A stretch of 64,000 bases of DNA from Ustilago trichophora (GCA_900323505.1 OOIN01000011.1:62001-126000); one strand, 5' to 3'; counted from the stretch's first letter, positions 1-10,093 are shown. Notes: generated by a model not told the origin, from the letters alone. Numbers and translations are program-made.

Positions 1-3000
1 AAGCCTCAACATCAAGACAATTCTACTTTCTCTCTCGGATCGGATTCGGACCGTTCTTATTCCGACGATCCTGACATGGATGCCGATTCCGAAGAACCTG
101 AAGCAGAAGCCACTGCGTCAAGCGTTATTAATCTGATCACAACAGACGTCGAACGCATTCTTCATCAGATTGACTCTCTCGCTTTGGGCTGCACTGCCCC
201 GCTCGAAATCATTTTTGGCATCTACGCCGCCCACATGATCCTTGGCAACGGCGCTTTGGTCGGTCTTGGAGTGGCTGCGCTCCTGCAGCCCATCGCCTAC
301 ATTTCTGGTCAGGTCACCGAACGGATCGACGATGGCCTGCAACAAGTTCGGGACAGGCGGGTTTCGGCCTTGTCAGGATTTTTGAAAGCCATTAAGACCG
401 TCAAATATCAAGCGTTGGAGAATCATGTCGCTTCCAAGGTCATGCGCATCCGTCAAGAAGAGATCAGGTGGCAGACCAAATCCTGGGTCGTCTATACGCT
501 ACTCGGTGGATTTTTCCGATTAGTGCCCTCTCTGGCGATCATTGTGGCGCTGGCATGGTTCACAATCTTCGAGGGCAACGTGCTTACAGCTTCGGTTGTC
601 TTTCCAGCTGTAGCAGTGATGGGGGAGCTTCAATTCGCTGCAAGCCACTTACCAGATGTCTTCCTCAGCTTGATCCAAGGATGGGTCTCTCTGAAAAGGA
701 TCTCTAATTTCCTGGAATCCGAAGAGGTGATGCTGCCTACAATGCCCTACCGTCCGCCACCGTCAACTGATTCTGCCGACCATGTCGATTCTTTCGAGAC
801 GTTACCCCCTTCAATGGCACAGATCTCTGTGCAATTTGCAGAGCATCCGTGGATTGAGCCGCCGGAGGGCTTATCGCCTCCGGTAAAGGCTTCGTCAGCT
901 AGTCGATTGCCTTCCTCCATCTGTATGGGAAGCGCAGAAAGCCCGTCGTCTTCGAGTCTGAGGGCCGAGTCTGATCCTGTCACTCGAACAAGTGACGTGA
1001 TTTTTGAAAGCGGTAAAATCAATCTCATCTGCGGCAAAACCGGTTCAGGCAAGAGTTTGCTTCTCCTTGCCCTCCTTGGCGAAACTCAACTCCCCTGGGC
1101 GGAAGTGGAGTGCCCACGTTCGCATCCGGACACATTGTTGCGTGCAGGAAGGCGTACTTCCCTATTTGGGTTGCAGCGCACTTCGGCATGGACGCCCGAT
1201 CCCTCTATCACATCGTACGTGCCTCAAAATCCTTTTCTTCTCGCCGCCAGCATCCGAGATAATATTCTGTATGGTCTCGAGTTTGATGCAGCCCGATTCG
1301 AGGCTGTTGTATTTGCATGCGGGCTCAAACCAGATTTGGCGATGCTCATGCACGGAGAACATACCTTGATCGTTGCGGAAGGGTCGAATGTGTCAGGCGG
1401 TCAGAAGGCTCGGATCTCGTTGGCTCGAGCGATCTACTCTCGCGCAGGCACTGTGCTGATTGACGATTGCCTGTCCGCTGTGGACGCCAAGACGTCCAAA
1501 CATATCCGCGACAATCTGTTCGACAGCAAAGAAGGCAAGGCCGCCAATCTGCTCCATGGCAGGACTACGATATTGGTCACGCACCACGTAGGGTTGATTG
1601 TGAGCCGGTGTGCCACTGTCCTCGAGCTCGATAAGGGCCATCAGGTCTTCTTCGGTCACGCTCGGCAGTACATGGAATCCTCGTTCTACAGTTACAACAA
1701 GACTATCTCGGAACAACTTGATGTTTCAAGCACAGATGCTGAGAGACTCGATCCTGTCACAAGCCAGAGTTCGGTAAATAACCTGGAAGATTGTGCACTC
1801 GACTCGCTGGACGGAAAGACGAATGATCATGTCAAGGAAACGCTTTCGACAAGACAGCCAGCCCAGCAGCTTTCCAAGCAAAATTTGTCCGGTCCGTCAC
1901 TGCACCATCGAGATGAGCTTGCTGACAGCTTCAGCACTGAATCTTCTGATTCAGCGATGGATCGAGGGTTTGACGAGGAAAATCGAGCACGTGGTCGCGT
2001 GCCATTTGATGTATATCGAACTTATATTCAAGCAGGAGGCGGCGTGCTTTTGTGGTCGTTAGTCATTTCCATTGCCTATCTCGAAAGTTTCGCCGAATTC
2101 GCCGGCAACTGGTGGCTCAGGAAGTGGACGCAGTGTTCGACACCCGAAGCGCAGATGGGAGGCCATTGCCAAGGGCAGACTGGTCACGAAACTGGATGGT
2201 GGTTGAAGCACTGGGCCTTGATTCAAGCCCTTGAAGTTGTCATCACGGTGGCCTGCAGCGCATTGATCTGTACATCTTCTGTGCTGGCGGGGAGCCGCCT
2301 TTTTCAACAAATGCTCAATGCGATCCTACAAGCACCTCTCCGATTTCACGAATCGATGCCTTTGGGCCACATTTTGAAGCGATTCGGGCAGGATATGGAA
2401 TCGATCGATTCGCACCTCGCCGAGGAGATCAGCGAAACACTGAACAGCCTGATGGCAACTATAACATCGATCCTCGGAATGTCAGTTGGCGGCGGACCAG
2501 TCGTCATCGGGCTCTTCCTCCTCATTGCTCCGGTCTTCTGTGTTCTGGTGTCCGTCTTTACGGTCACTTCTCGAGACCTCCAGCGACTTGGCTCGATCGC
2601 CGACGGAAGGCAAATGACGAAGCTTTCAGAGCTGATCACCGGCGTCATTACTATACGGGCTTTCGGCGACTCATCGAAGTGCTATGCAAGGTTTCTTCGG
2701 ACGCTGGACGAGAGCGTGACGCTACACTTTTGGCAGAGCCTACTTCAACAGTGGCTGAGCTTCCTCATGGGCATGCTCAGCTCGATTTTCGTGCTGATGG
2801 CAGTTCTTCTGGCCACACTAAGCCCTGGTCATAGCGCGGCCAGAACGGGTTTCACGCTCGTATTCATCCAGTCTCTTACTAGCACGCTCCAACACGGCCT
2901 CGAGTCGCTCACGAGCGTCGAACAAAGCTTTGTTGCGGTCGAGCGTGTTCTTGAGCACATCAAGGTTGAAGCAGAGCCGCTGGACGAGCTCTCTAGTCCG

Positions 3001-3969
3001 AATGGTAGTGACGTTGTGCAGGGTTGGCCATCGAGAGGTGCAATCGAAATCAGGGACCTGTACGTGTCGTATGCTCCACATCTGCCTGACGTTCTCAAGG
3101 GAGTCAGTCTCTCAATCCGGCCTGGCGAGAAGGTTGCACTTGTTGGTGCGACGGGTAGCGGCAAGACGACACTAGTCTCTGCGCTATTCCGCATGGTCGA
3201 CTTTCGCCGTGGAAGCATCAAAATCGATGGACGTGATATTACAGACTTGTCTCTGAGAACGCTCCGAAGTCAAATGACGATCATCCTGCAGGATTCGCAT
3301 GTTTTTTCTGGAACGCTCAGGGAAACGGTGGACCCACTTGGTCAGCATTCTGATGACGCAATTAATCGTGTTCTTCGGCAAGTTGGGTTGCTGGAAAACA
3401 AGCTTCACACACTTGAAGGCTCCAGCTCGCGCAACTATGGGACTTTCTCTAGGCCTACTGGTTCTGGCCCGCCGTCGAAGGCTGGCCCTGTAGGGGACAC
3501 GGTTGATGGCAACGCCAATATTAACGGCGGAACGCGGCCTTCGTGGACCTTGGAGTCACGAATTGATGACGGCGGACGTAATCTGGCGCTGGGCGAGACG
3601 CAGTTACTTTCCCTCGCGCGTCTACTGCTTTGCTCGTCATCAACGGACAAAAAGCGCATTGTGATTCTAGACGAGATTTCCTCTGCAGTGGACTATTCGA
3701 CGGACACCAAGATGCAACAGTTGCTGGACTTGCACTTTGCAGATTGCCATAGCACAGTGCTCACAGTTGCGCATAGGCTGAGCAGTATCATAGGATACGA
3801 CACGATTGTGGTGTTGCATGGAGGAAGAGTGGTCGAGAAAGGAGCTCCGTCCGAGTTGTTGGCGAAGCAGAACGGCTGGTTCACAGAGCTGGCAAAGAGC
3901 CTTAGTGAAGGCGAGCGTGCGGCTCTGGAGAAGACTGTCGGCGTCCGATGCAGCATGCGCAAGGACTAG
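1..3969 (+). CDS. ABCC (MRP/YCF1-like) ABC transporter, 5'-partial
   Basis: ATP-driven membrane exporter of the full-length ABCC type, which typically moves conjugated or amphipathic compounds across the plasma or vacuolar membrane. The frame is open from base 1, so the ATG at 76 is probably internal and the first membrane domain is cut by the window edge. Order: remainder of TMD1, NBD1, linker, TMD2, NBD2. NBD1 has Walker A GKTGSGKS near 1033, signature VSGGQKARISLARA near 1393 and Walker B VLIDDCLSAVD, with Asp at the usual catalytic Glu, a known ABCC trait. NBD2 has Walker A GATGSGKT near 3148, a divergent signature LALGETQLLSLARLLL near 3586, Walker B IVILDEISSAVD and the H-loop TVAHRLSS. 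About 60 residues rich in Gly, Pro and Ser sit inside NBD2 before its signature (about 3420-3545). Substrate cannot be inferred. Confidence 0.93.
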   Translation, partial: KPQHQDNSTFSLGSDSDRSYSDDPDMDADSEEPEAEATASSVINLITTDVERILHQIDSLALGCTAPLEIIFGIYAAHMILGNGALVGLGVAALLQPIAYISGQVTERIDDGLQQVRDRRVSALSGFLKAIKTVKYQALENHVASKVMRIRQEEIRWQTKSWVVYTLLGGFFRLVPSLAIIVALAWFTIFEGNVLTASVVFPAVAVMGELQFAASHLPDVFLSLIQGWVSLKRISNFLESEEVMLPTMPYRPPPSTDSADHVDSFETLPPSMAQISVQFAEHPWIEPPEGLSPPVKASSASRLPSSICMGSAESPSSSSLRAESDPVTRTSDVIFESGKINLICGKTGSGKSLLLLALLGETQLPWAEVECPRSHPDTLLRAGRRTSLFGLQRTSAWTPDPSITSYVPQNPFLLAASIRDNILYGLEFDAARFEAVVFACGLKPDLAMLMHGEHTLIVAEGSNVSGGQKARISLARAIYSRAGTVLIDDCLSAVDAKTSKHIRDNLFDSKEGKAANLLHGRTTILVTHHVGLIVSRCATVLELDKGHQVFFGHARQYMESSFYSYNKTISEQLDVSSTDAERLDPVTSQSSVNNLEDCALDSLDGKTNDHVKETLSTRQPAQQLSKQNLSGPSLHHRDELADSFSTESSDSAMDRGFDEENRARGRVPFDVYRTYIQAGGGVLLWSLVISIAYLESFAEFAGNWWLRKWTQCSTPEAQMGGHCQGQTGHETGWWLKHWALIQALEVVITVACSALICTSSVLAGSRLFQQMLNAILQAPLRFHESMPLGHILKRFGQDMESIDSHLAEEISETLNSLMATITSILGMSVGGGPVVIGLFLLIAPVFCVLVSVFTVTSRDLQRLGSIADGRQMTKLSELITGVITIRAFGDSSKCYARFLRTLDESVTLHFWQSLLQQWLSFLMGMLSSIFVLMAVLLATLSPGHSAARTGFTLVFIQSLTSTLQHGLESLTSVEQSFVAVERVLEHIKVEAEPLDELSSPNGSDVVQGWPSRGAIEIRDLYVSYAPHLPDVLKGVSLSIRPGEKVALVGATGSGKTTLVSALFRMVDFRRGSIKIDGRDITDLSLRTLRSQMTIILQDSHVFSGTLRETVDPLGQHSDDAINRVLRQVGLLENKLHTLEGSSSRNYGTFSRPTGSGPPSKAGPVGDTVDGNANINGGTRPSWTLESRIDDGGRNLALGETQLLSLARLLLCSSSTDKKRIVILDEISSAVDYSTDTKMQQLLDLHFADCHSTVLTVAHRLSSIIGYDTIVVLHGGRVVEKGAPSELLAKQNGWFTELAKSLSEGERAALEKTVGVRCSMRKD

Positions 3970-4351
3970 TCTATAGCTCCGTTTCTCGAATTTAGAACAG
4001 AGGACGGCATGCAAAGCCACTATTGGTTTCTACCTTGTCTGTGCAAAATGTCTTCTGAGGCTGTTGCATACTTCAGATTGACCTCAAGAGGCCTCACATG
4101 GTGAGACAAGAAGACCCAGCAGAGGATAGCTGTAAAAGGAAGGGGACGGTATCGCAGTTGATTGGTTTCAATTCTGCTTGAATGGGTCTGGCGGTGGAAC
4201 GGTGGCTGTGCTCGCAAGGTTCTTCGAAGAAAATTGATGGAGTAAATACGTTCCTGCAGCAGAACTATACAAGAATATGGGATTCTTCTTCTGCTTCAGC
4301 ATATATGCAGTGTAGACTGGGAAAGTGTACAACCTTGTGAAATAACGTGTT
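3970..4351. other. Intergenic, transporter 3' flank
   Basis: No open frame with coding character is visible. The stretch probably holds the 3' UTR and terminator of the ABC transporter, followed by the left border of the transposon tract. Confidence 0.5.
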
Positions 4352-4398
4352 TCATGTAGATGTGGAAATCATGTAGATGTGGAAATCATGTAGATGTC
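4352..4398. repeat. 17-bp tandem repeat, 2.8 copies
   Basis: The unit TCATGTAGATGTGGAAA occurs twice in full and once in part (4352-4368, 4369-4385, 4386-4398). It lies just left of the inverted repeats that precede the transposase gene. Confidence 0.85.
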
Positions 4399-4409
4399 AA
4401 AAATCTGAG

Positions 4410-4550
4410 CCTGGAGGGATTGCTTGGTACTCTGAAAATCCAAAATTTTGAGGCAGCAGCTCCACTATGAATTTAGTACCAGGCAATCCCCCTTCCGGGG
4501 GACTTGCCTATTTTCACTGATTTTCTGCCGTGCACAGGCAAGTCCCCCTC
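4410..4550. repeat. Nested inverted repeats at the 5' side of the pogo-like element
   Basis: Four related arms occur within 140 bp. An arm at about 4414-4431 (GGGATTGCTTGGTAC) is inverted at about 4476-4490 (GTACCAGGCAATCCC). A second pair, GGGGGACTTGCCT at about 4497-4509 and AGGCAAGTCCCCC at about 4536-4548, is a near-perfect palindrome. Terminal or subterminal inverted repeats are usual for Fot1/pogo elements, so these probably mark its left end. The matching right end is not found, because the 3' side of the element is disrupted. Confidence 0.55.
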
Positions 4551-4651
4551 CACCAAAAATTTCAAGGCAGCAATTCAGTCAATTTTCAAGTCAAACTTCC
4601 TCATCTCCAACACGTCATCACCACCATCATCAACCAACACTCACCGCATCA

Positions 4652-6423
4652 ATGGTCAACATTTCACCCAGAAAGAAGGTTGCTAGGACTCACCTGAAGG
4701 CAGAGAGGGATCAGAAGGAAGAGCAGATCCAGGCTGCACTGCTTGGTGTGGAGCAAGGCCGCTTCAAAAGTCTCAGGGCCGCTGCAGAACACCACCAGGT
4801 TCCATACAACACACTTTACAACCGGAAGCAAGGGAAGAAGAGCTGCTCTGAGGCCTTTCAAGATTTACAAGTCCTCTCACCAGCATCGGAGGATGTCCTT
4901 GTACAGCACATACCGAAGCAAGCAGACTTTGGCTTCCCTGTCACCCCCAAAGAACTCAGGCAATTAGGGGAGCAACTGTTGCGGCAACAAAGCAACAACA
5001 ATGACACTCAGCTTGGGCTCAACTGGGTTTCAGCCTTCAAACAGCGGCATCCTGGGCTGAGAAGCTACTACTCCCATGTTATGGACATGCAGAGGGTTCT
5101 TGCTGGTGATCCTGCAGTGGTGGAAGCATACTTTGATCTGCTAGAGCAGACTATTACAGAACACAGCATCACACCACAAAACATCTACAACATGGATGAG
5201 ACTGGCTTTCTAATTGGCGTAAGCCAAGCCCGCAACATCATTATACCAAAGGAGAATGGGAAGAGCAGGCGGTTCAGATCACATCCAGGAACACAAGAGA
5301 CCATCACAGTCATTGAGTTCATCAGCGCACATGGAACTCCACCTCCTCCCATGGTGATATATCAAGGGAAGAATCACATGCAAGGATGGTACCGTGACCA
5401 CCTGGAAGCCAAGGACTGGGCATTTGCAACAAGCCCCAATGGCTGGACGGACAATGACCTTGGTCTGGAATGGCTCAAGGACTGTTTCAACAGGCACACA
5501 CAGCAGAAAGCACAAGGTAATTACCGCCTGCTCATACTTGATGGACATAGCTCACACGTAACCCTAGAGTTCATCCAGCAAGCTTGGAACTTCCGCATCA
5601 TCTGCCTCTGCTTGCCTCCGCATGCCACTCACCTCCTCCAACCACTTGATGTCTCAATCTTTGGTCCACTGCAGAAGGCTTTCACTCAAGAGGTGGACAA
5701 GTTTGCCAGGGCCAACCTGAACATAGGCAAGAAAGATTTTCTCAAGATGTACATCAAGGCCAGAAAGGTTATCACCGGCAGTGCAGCAACAAAGGCATTT
5801 AAAGACGTTGGGATAGACACAGTGATACGCCGAGAGAAAGTCCTTGTGCGCATACCAAGTTGGCATTGTGACTCAACACCACCCTCTTCAGCTCCACAAC
5901 CCAAAGATACACTAACACTGTGTTGGGACCGTCGCCGAACCCCTTTGTTAGCCCTTGTTCCAATTCTCGACAAGAGCTACGGCCGCCCGTTGGATCAGGA
6001 GCCCTCCGCCGATCGGCCTGCACCAATCAGCAGCCTCCCCCCCGGCCAGGAGGGCTAGACGCAACAGGCTCGGCCAAACTACAGACCAATTTTCCGTCGC
6101 GCCCCTCCAGCGGCCGACAACCCTTTTTAAGAGTTGCTCCCGCTCGACAAGGTTTCCCTCCGGACCCTTGTTGCATGTATTACTTAGTTCACTCATTGTT
6201 AACTCAAGTACTGAAGTGCTGACTCCTCCATCCCCTCCGGCAAGTGTTCACAACCCCTCCGTACCCGACTACCCTCAGACCGTAGCCGCCAGGCGGTAAC
6301 CAGACCCTACAGCCTTAACACACCGTCGACATCTGAAAAAGCCAAGAAGCTCATGGTACAACTGCTATCAACCCTTCACCAATGTCAAGAAGAGGAACAG
6401 GCATCACTTGCTTATTCTCACTG
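4652..6423 (+). pseudogene. pogo/Fot1-type DDE transposase, interrupted by an LTR
   Basis: Remnant of a cut-and-paste DNA transposon of the Tc1/mariner superfamily, pogo/Fot1 branch. From the ATG at 4652 the protein shows an N-terminal psq-type helix-turn-helix (about residues 20-65), a CENP-B-like helix-turn-helix (about 70-140) and a DDE endonuclease core. The catalytic aspartates are visible: D182 in NMDETGF, D297 in LILDGHSSH and D333 in LLQPLDVSIFGPL, with 35 residues between the last two (DD35D). At 5921 the frame is broken by a 400-bp LTR. Right after it, at 6321-6423, the same frame resumes with the C-terminal motif TPSTSEKAKKLMVQLL, typical of this family, and is broken again by a second LTR at 6424. 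No right terminus is seen. The catalytic triad is intact but the gene is dead as it stands. An ATG at 4448 is in frame, but its extension is low complexity. Confidence 0.9.
5921..6320 (+). mobile_element. Solo LTR (family A) inserted in the transposase gene
   Basis: The 400-bp segment begins TGTTGGG and ends TTAACA, so it has TG...CA ends in a short TGTT/AACA inverted form. It is flanked by CACTG on the left (5916-5920) and CACCG on the right (6321-6325), a likely 5-bp target duplication with one change. Removing the LTR and one flank brings the transposase frame back in register. The segment shares about 300 bp, with many differences, with the copy starting at 6424. No internal region is attached, so it is a solo LTR, most likely left by recombination of a full retrotransposon. 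Confidence 0.85.
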
Positions 6424-6731
6424 TGTTGGGACTGTTGCCCAACCCCTTTATTTCGGTCCTACAATATTCTGAGTCCCAATCGATGAGCTGTGAGCGTCTG
6501 TCGGATCGGGAGGGACCACACAGATCAGCTTTGCGCCGATCGGCTGCGCTGGAGGGTTAGGCGCGACGGGCTTGGCCAAACTACTGACCAACTTTCCATT
6601 GCGCCCCTCCAGCACCAATGGCACCCCTTTAAAAGGAGACACTGCCACTCGACGAGGCTTCCCTCCGGAACCTTGTTGCATGTATTACTTAGTTCACTAA
6701 CTGTTAACTCAAGTGCCAACGTGCTGACTCC
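6424..6731 (+). mobile_element. LTR (family A), second copy, 3'-truncated
   Basis: The segment starts TGTTGGGAC and follows copy 1 through shared blocks such as TTGTTGCATGTATTACTTAG and GTGCTGACTCC. It stops at 6731, where an inverted LTR piece begins. Like copy 1 it is preceded by CACTG. It is closer in sequence to the inverted copy at 6732-6894 than to copy 1, so it belongs to a different insertion event from copy 1. Confidence 0.85.
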
Positions 6732-6894
6732 CCAGTAGTTTGGCCGAGCCCGTCACGCCTAACCCTCCAGCTCAGCCAATTGATGCGGAACTGATCTGTG
6801 GGATCCCTCCCAATCCAATGGACGCCCTCAGCTCCTGAATCGGGACTCGGAATATCATAGGTCTGCACAAAGGGGTTGGGTGACTGACCCAACA
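6732..6894 (-). mobile_element. LTR (family A), third copy, inverted and truncated
   Basis: Read on the minus strand this begins TGTTGGG at 6894 and matches the first 160 bp of the copy at 6424, ending in GGCCAAACTACTGG at 6732. It abuts the truncated second copy tail to tail. On its outer side the minus strand reads GGGGGTAA directly before TGTTGGG, which looks like a polypurine tract. That would make this the start of a 3' LTR with internal element sequence to its right. Confidence 0.8.
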
Positions 6895-7063
6895 TTACCC
6901 CCTGTCCGAGCTCAGTTGGTCCTCCAGCCACGAGACCACCCAGGGTGGCTGCCAACGGTGCTGTTGGTGTCCATCCAGGGCCGTCGGTGGGAGGGTGACA
7001 TCCAAATGTGCAGCCAATTCTACGCCGGTCCCACCAACTTTTTAAAGTCACGACCAAAGTATT
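6895..7063 (-). mobile_element. Probable internal 3' end of a family A retrotransposon
   Basis: The segment lies upstream (on the minus strand) of the inverted family A LTR and starts with the polypurine-like GGGGGTAA. The minus strand is open for a short proline- and glycine-rich reading frame, but no integrase, reverse transcriptase or chromodomain motif can be recognised. Assignment rests on position only. Confidence 0.4.
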
Positions 7064-7550
7064 TGTCATGCTGTGGCACAGACTGTGATGATAGGAGAAA
7101 GATGATGGTCATTACAAAAAAGGATCGCAACAAGCTGAGCAGGTTAAGCCTGCTCAGCCAATCGGATTGGAAGCCGGTGTAACGAAGGAAAGGAAGATCA
7201 GCTGAAGGTAAGCTCGAAGGCGAGCTCAAACAGAGGTTAGTGTGAAGGTCAAATGATCATAAGATGATGATTGCGAAGTAAGACAAAACTTGAGTTGAGC
7301 TGAGTTAATGATCCTGATCGCACGCGTTGAGCGCGCGCGGACCACTATGCATTTGGTCATTGGATCCGAGCGCAATAATTGATCGGCTGGATTGTCGAAT
7401 TGCAAATTGCAATCCAATCGAGTGCAAGCACGATCGTGAGATTGGCTGAATCGACCAGATCGGGAAATTCGCAACTGGTTGTTGACCACAACTTGGGACA
7501 CCGGAAATCAGGTTTCCCGAGATCCGGCAACAAAGTGAAAGGTCACAACA
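7064..7550 (-). mobile_element. Probable LTR of a second retrotransposon family (B)
   Basis: On the minus strand the segment begins TGTTGTGACC at 7550 and a plausible end is CATGACA at 7064, giving TG...CA ends and about 487 bp. Just outside its start, at 7551-7561, the minus strand reads GGAGGGGGGGA, a convincing polypurine tract, so this is the 3' LTR of a minus-strand element. The left boundary is less certain than the right. Confidence 0.55.
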
Positions 7551-8319
7551 TCCCCCCCTCCCAAAGGAGGCCAAGGAGCGCAACATGCTCTACTGGAACT
7601 AACGATAGAAACTGGAAGAACTTGGAAAAAGGAGCTGGGAACTGGACTGAGACAAGAGGAACTGGGAAAACGACGAGGCTGCGGTGCTGTTGGGAACTGA
7701 TGCAAGGCTGGAGAACTGGAGCTTGAGACGGAACGACGGAACCTCTATGCAAATCCGATGGGAAGTTGTTGTGATGGTGGACCATGGCTGACGTGACGAG
7801 TGTGATGCGTGGTATACAATGCAAAGAATGTGTCAGGGGTTGTGTGCCTGAGCTTGGATATCTAGCACTGGAGCTTCCTCAAGATGAGAATGAGTTCGAG
7901 AATGAACCTATGGTGATTCTCGAAATGAGACTTAGGCGTGTGCCCCGCATTGCCCGATCTCACCCACTTCGAGGACACCCAAATCCGAGAATGAGATTGG
8001 TGTTTTCTTGATGTCGCTACAACTTCGAGAAAGGCCTACTGAGATCTTTGAGCTCAACTAACTCCTGTGAACACTCCGTTCAGAGGCAATACGGCATGAT
8101 GGGCTTAGCTGTTGGAGTAAAGTGATATAACTGACCACTAGGATCAAGCACGAGTGTTCTTGATGCTCTCCAGTGGTCTTAGCTGTGGAGCGGCCTTGCT
8201 GTATATGGACTGGTTGAGGTTCCAGGCCCCGGTTGAGGTTCCGGCTGCGATTGAGGTGTCGCAGCGTCAGTGTAGGTGCTGACAATGTTCAAAGACAGGC
8301 TCCCCTATACTGAGGGCAA
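7551..8319. other. Transposon-derived sequence, unassigned
   Basis: Position next to the family B polypurine tract suggests that at least the left part is internal retrotransposon sequence on the minus strand. Short frames there (about 90 residues) carry no recognisable pol motif. The plus strand has a 75-residue frame at 7784-8011 with no recognisable domain. The right part may belong to the LTR described next. Confidence 0.35.
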
Positions 8320-8781
8320 GCACAGACTGTGAAAGGATTGCAAAGCTCTGCTATTGCAATCGGTACAACTGAGAGTGCTTACAAAGCGCAACTGAGAGGT
8401 ATTCTTGATATAATGAAAGTAAAGAGTAGAGTGGATGAGCTCCGCTCATCACACTGCGAGTGAAGAATGAGTATATATAACCGTTCGGCCCAAGCTGAGT
8501 GTACTCGACCTGCGTGTGTACCAAGCTCGGGCCTCCTGCCAGCATGCGACTCGCACATGCGGCTCTCCTATCGAACCATCAGGCCTGCTCGCCATCACAG
8601 ATGGTGTCAAGCACCATGCCCTTTGATACCACCGAGTTGCACTACTCGAGACCAGTCGATTTGCGCTTTCCCGGCATCGCTTCCTGAGTTCGAGAATCCG
8701 ACATACTAAATTCTTGAACTCAATTTGAGTTTGAGAACCAAGTACGCGTCTTTCTCGAACTTGGACTTGTGTCCTGTAACA
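8320..8781 (-). mobile_element. LTR of a third retrotransposon family (C) truncating a host gene
   Basis: On the minus strand a sequence starting TGTTACAGG at 8781 directly follows the open frame of the Myb/SANT-like gene. It carries a TATATATA box near 8470-8478 in the right orientation and spacing for an LTR promoter. The start is well placed by the sudden end of coding sequence. The distal end is not fixed: the match to CA ends allows about 8320 or further left. No target duplication of GGCAG was found. Confidence 0.5.
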
Positions 8782-10093
8782 GGCAGCAGTAGAGGATCGC
8801 AGGCGAGGAGGTGGGGTGGGCGTTTGAATGCCATCCGAGGCAGAGGGCAGATAAGTTGGAGTTGGGGATCCAGCAGGGACAGAATTGGAATGGACTGAGG
8901 CCAAGGAGGAAAGAACCCGAGAAGCATATGGGTCTTCTTGAGACGATGCTGCGATCGTCTCAAGTCCAGGAATGGTACGAGTAGAAGGAAACGTGTCATC
9001 CTCACTATCAAGCATTGCCTCGTCTTCCATCATGGGTTCATCTTCCTGACTTGCTAAGTCTGGCGTGTATGTCTGCGCCAAGTCATAAGCTCCGCTGTGA
9101 ACCAGCACGGTGGGACCTGTTTGCTCGCGCCTAGACGCTATCTTGTGATACTTCTCAAACCAAGGATGGTTTCTAGTGATGTTCATTCATGTAGCATAGT
9201 CCTGGTGATGAGAAATTGCACGCAAGAAAAGAACCAACATGTATCAGTTTCGAGGCATACAATAGGTGTTTCAAGCGAAGTGCCAAACTTACTGAGTGAT
9301 CCGGGTTCATGTCTTGAAGAAGAATGCCTGAGCCTGTAGAAGAGAACTGTTTTTTCAGCTCCTTGTACTTCAAGTCCAGAGCACGGAGCTTGCCCTTGAT
9401 GCGCCTGCCTCCGCCAGCGATGTTTTCTTCGGGGAAGACCCTCTGAAACAGTTCACTATACAACGACTCCTTCGTCATCTTAGACGACTTCTCCTCGTCG
9501 GCAGTCAAGCGGCCACCAATCAGCGACCGTGCATACTTGTCCTCAGTATAGAGGATATCAAGGAGGGCCTCGACAGATTCCTGGTTCCAGTGGAAGTAAT
9601 TTCTCCCAGACTGTGCTTCGCGTTGTTTTTGGGTTGCGGTAACGGAGCGACGGGGACAAGAGGGAGGGGACGTGGAGGAGATTGGAGCTGAAGAGGTTGA
9701 AGTGATTGAGCGAGCTGAGCGCAATGACGAAGAGCCGGAAACGTGAGAGGAAGAGGAGGGGGCTGATGAAGAGGTGGTTGTAACAGAAGAGGAGGAACCG
9801 GAGGCGTTCAGAAGGGCTGAGTCTGAAGAGAAGGGAGAGATTGTCTGAGCGGCGGAGGAGCCGGCGAGTGTAGAAGCTGAGTCCATCGAAGTAGCAACAG
9901 AAGACAAAAGAGGGACGAGGGACGAAGAGCTCGTAGGCCCCTGGATGAGCGGACCATTGTAGTCTGAGTTGGAACATTGAAGTTGCTGAGCAGTTAAGGT
10001 TGTCTCTGAACGTAATGAAGTCGTTGAAGAGACCAGCCGGCGAGTCGATGGCTGCTGGTATTTGTGTGACTCTCTAGCTGAAAAGCTACTCAT
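8782..10093 (-). pseudogene. Myb/SANT-like DNA-binding protein, broken copy
   Basis: Exon 1 is 10093-9293 and a 91-bp intron (GTAAGT...CAG) leads to exon 2 from 9201. The protein has a Ser-rich N-terminus (about 170 residues) followed by a helical domain with FHWNQESVEALLDILY, then GGRRIKGKLRALDLKYKELK, and HPWFEKYHKIASRR after the splice. This resembles fungal Myb/SANT-like (Myb_DNA-bind_3 type) proteins. Two lesions are seen. With the only good splice phase, a TGA at 9189-9187 sits in frame four codons into exon 2, five codons before ITRNHPWF. The 3' end is replaced at 8781 by an LTR, after about 135 codons of exon 2. A single C-to-T change from CGA would explain the stop. Some smut relatives of this family are multi-copy, but copy number cannot be judged here. 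Confidence 0.7.
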
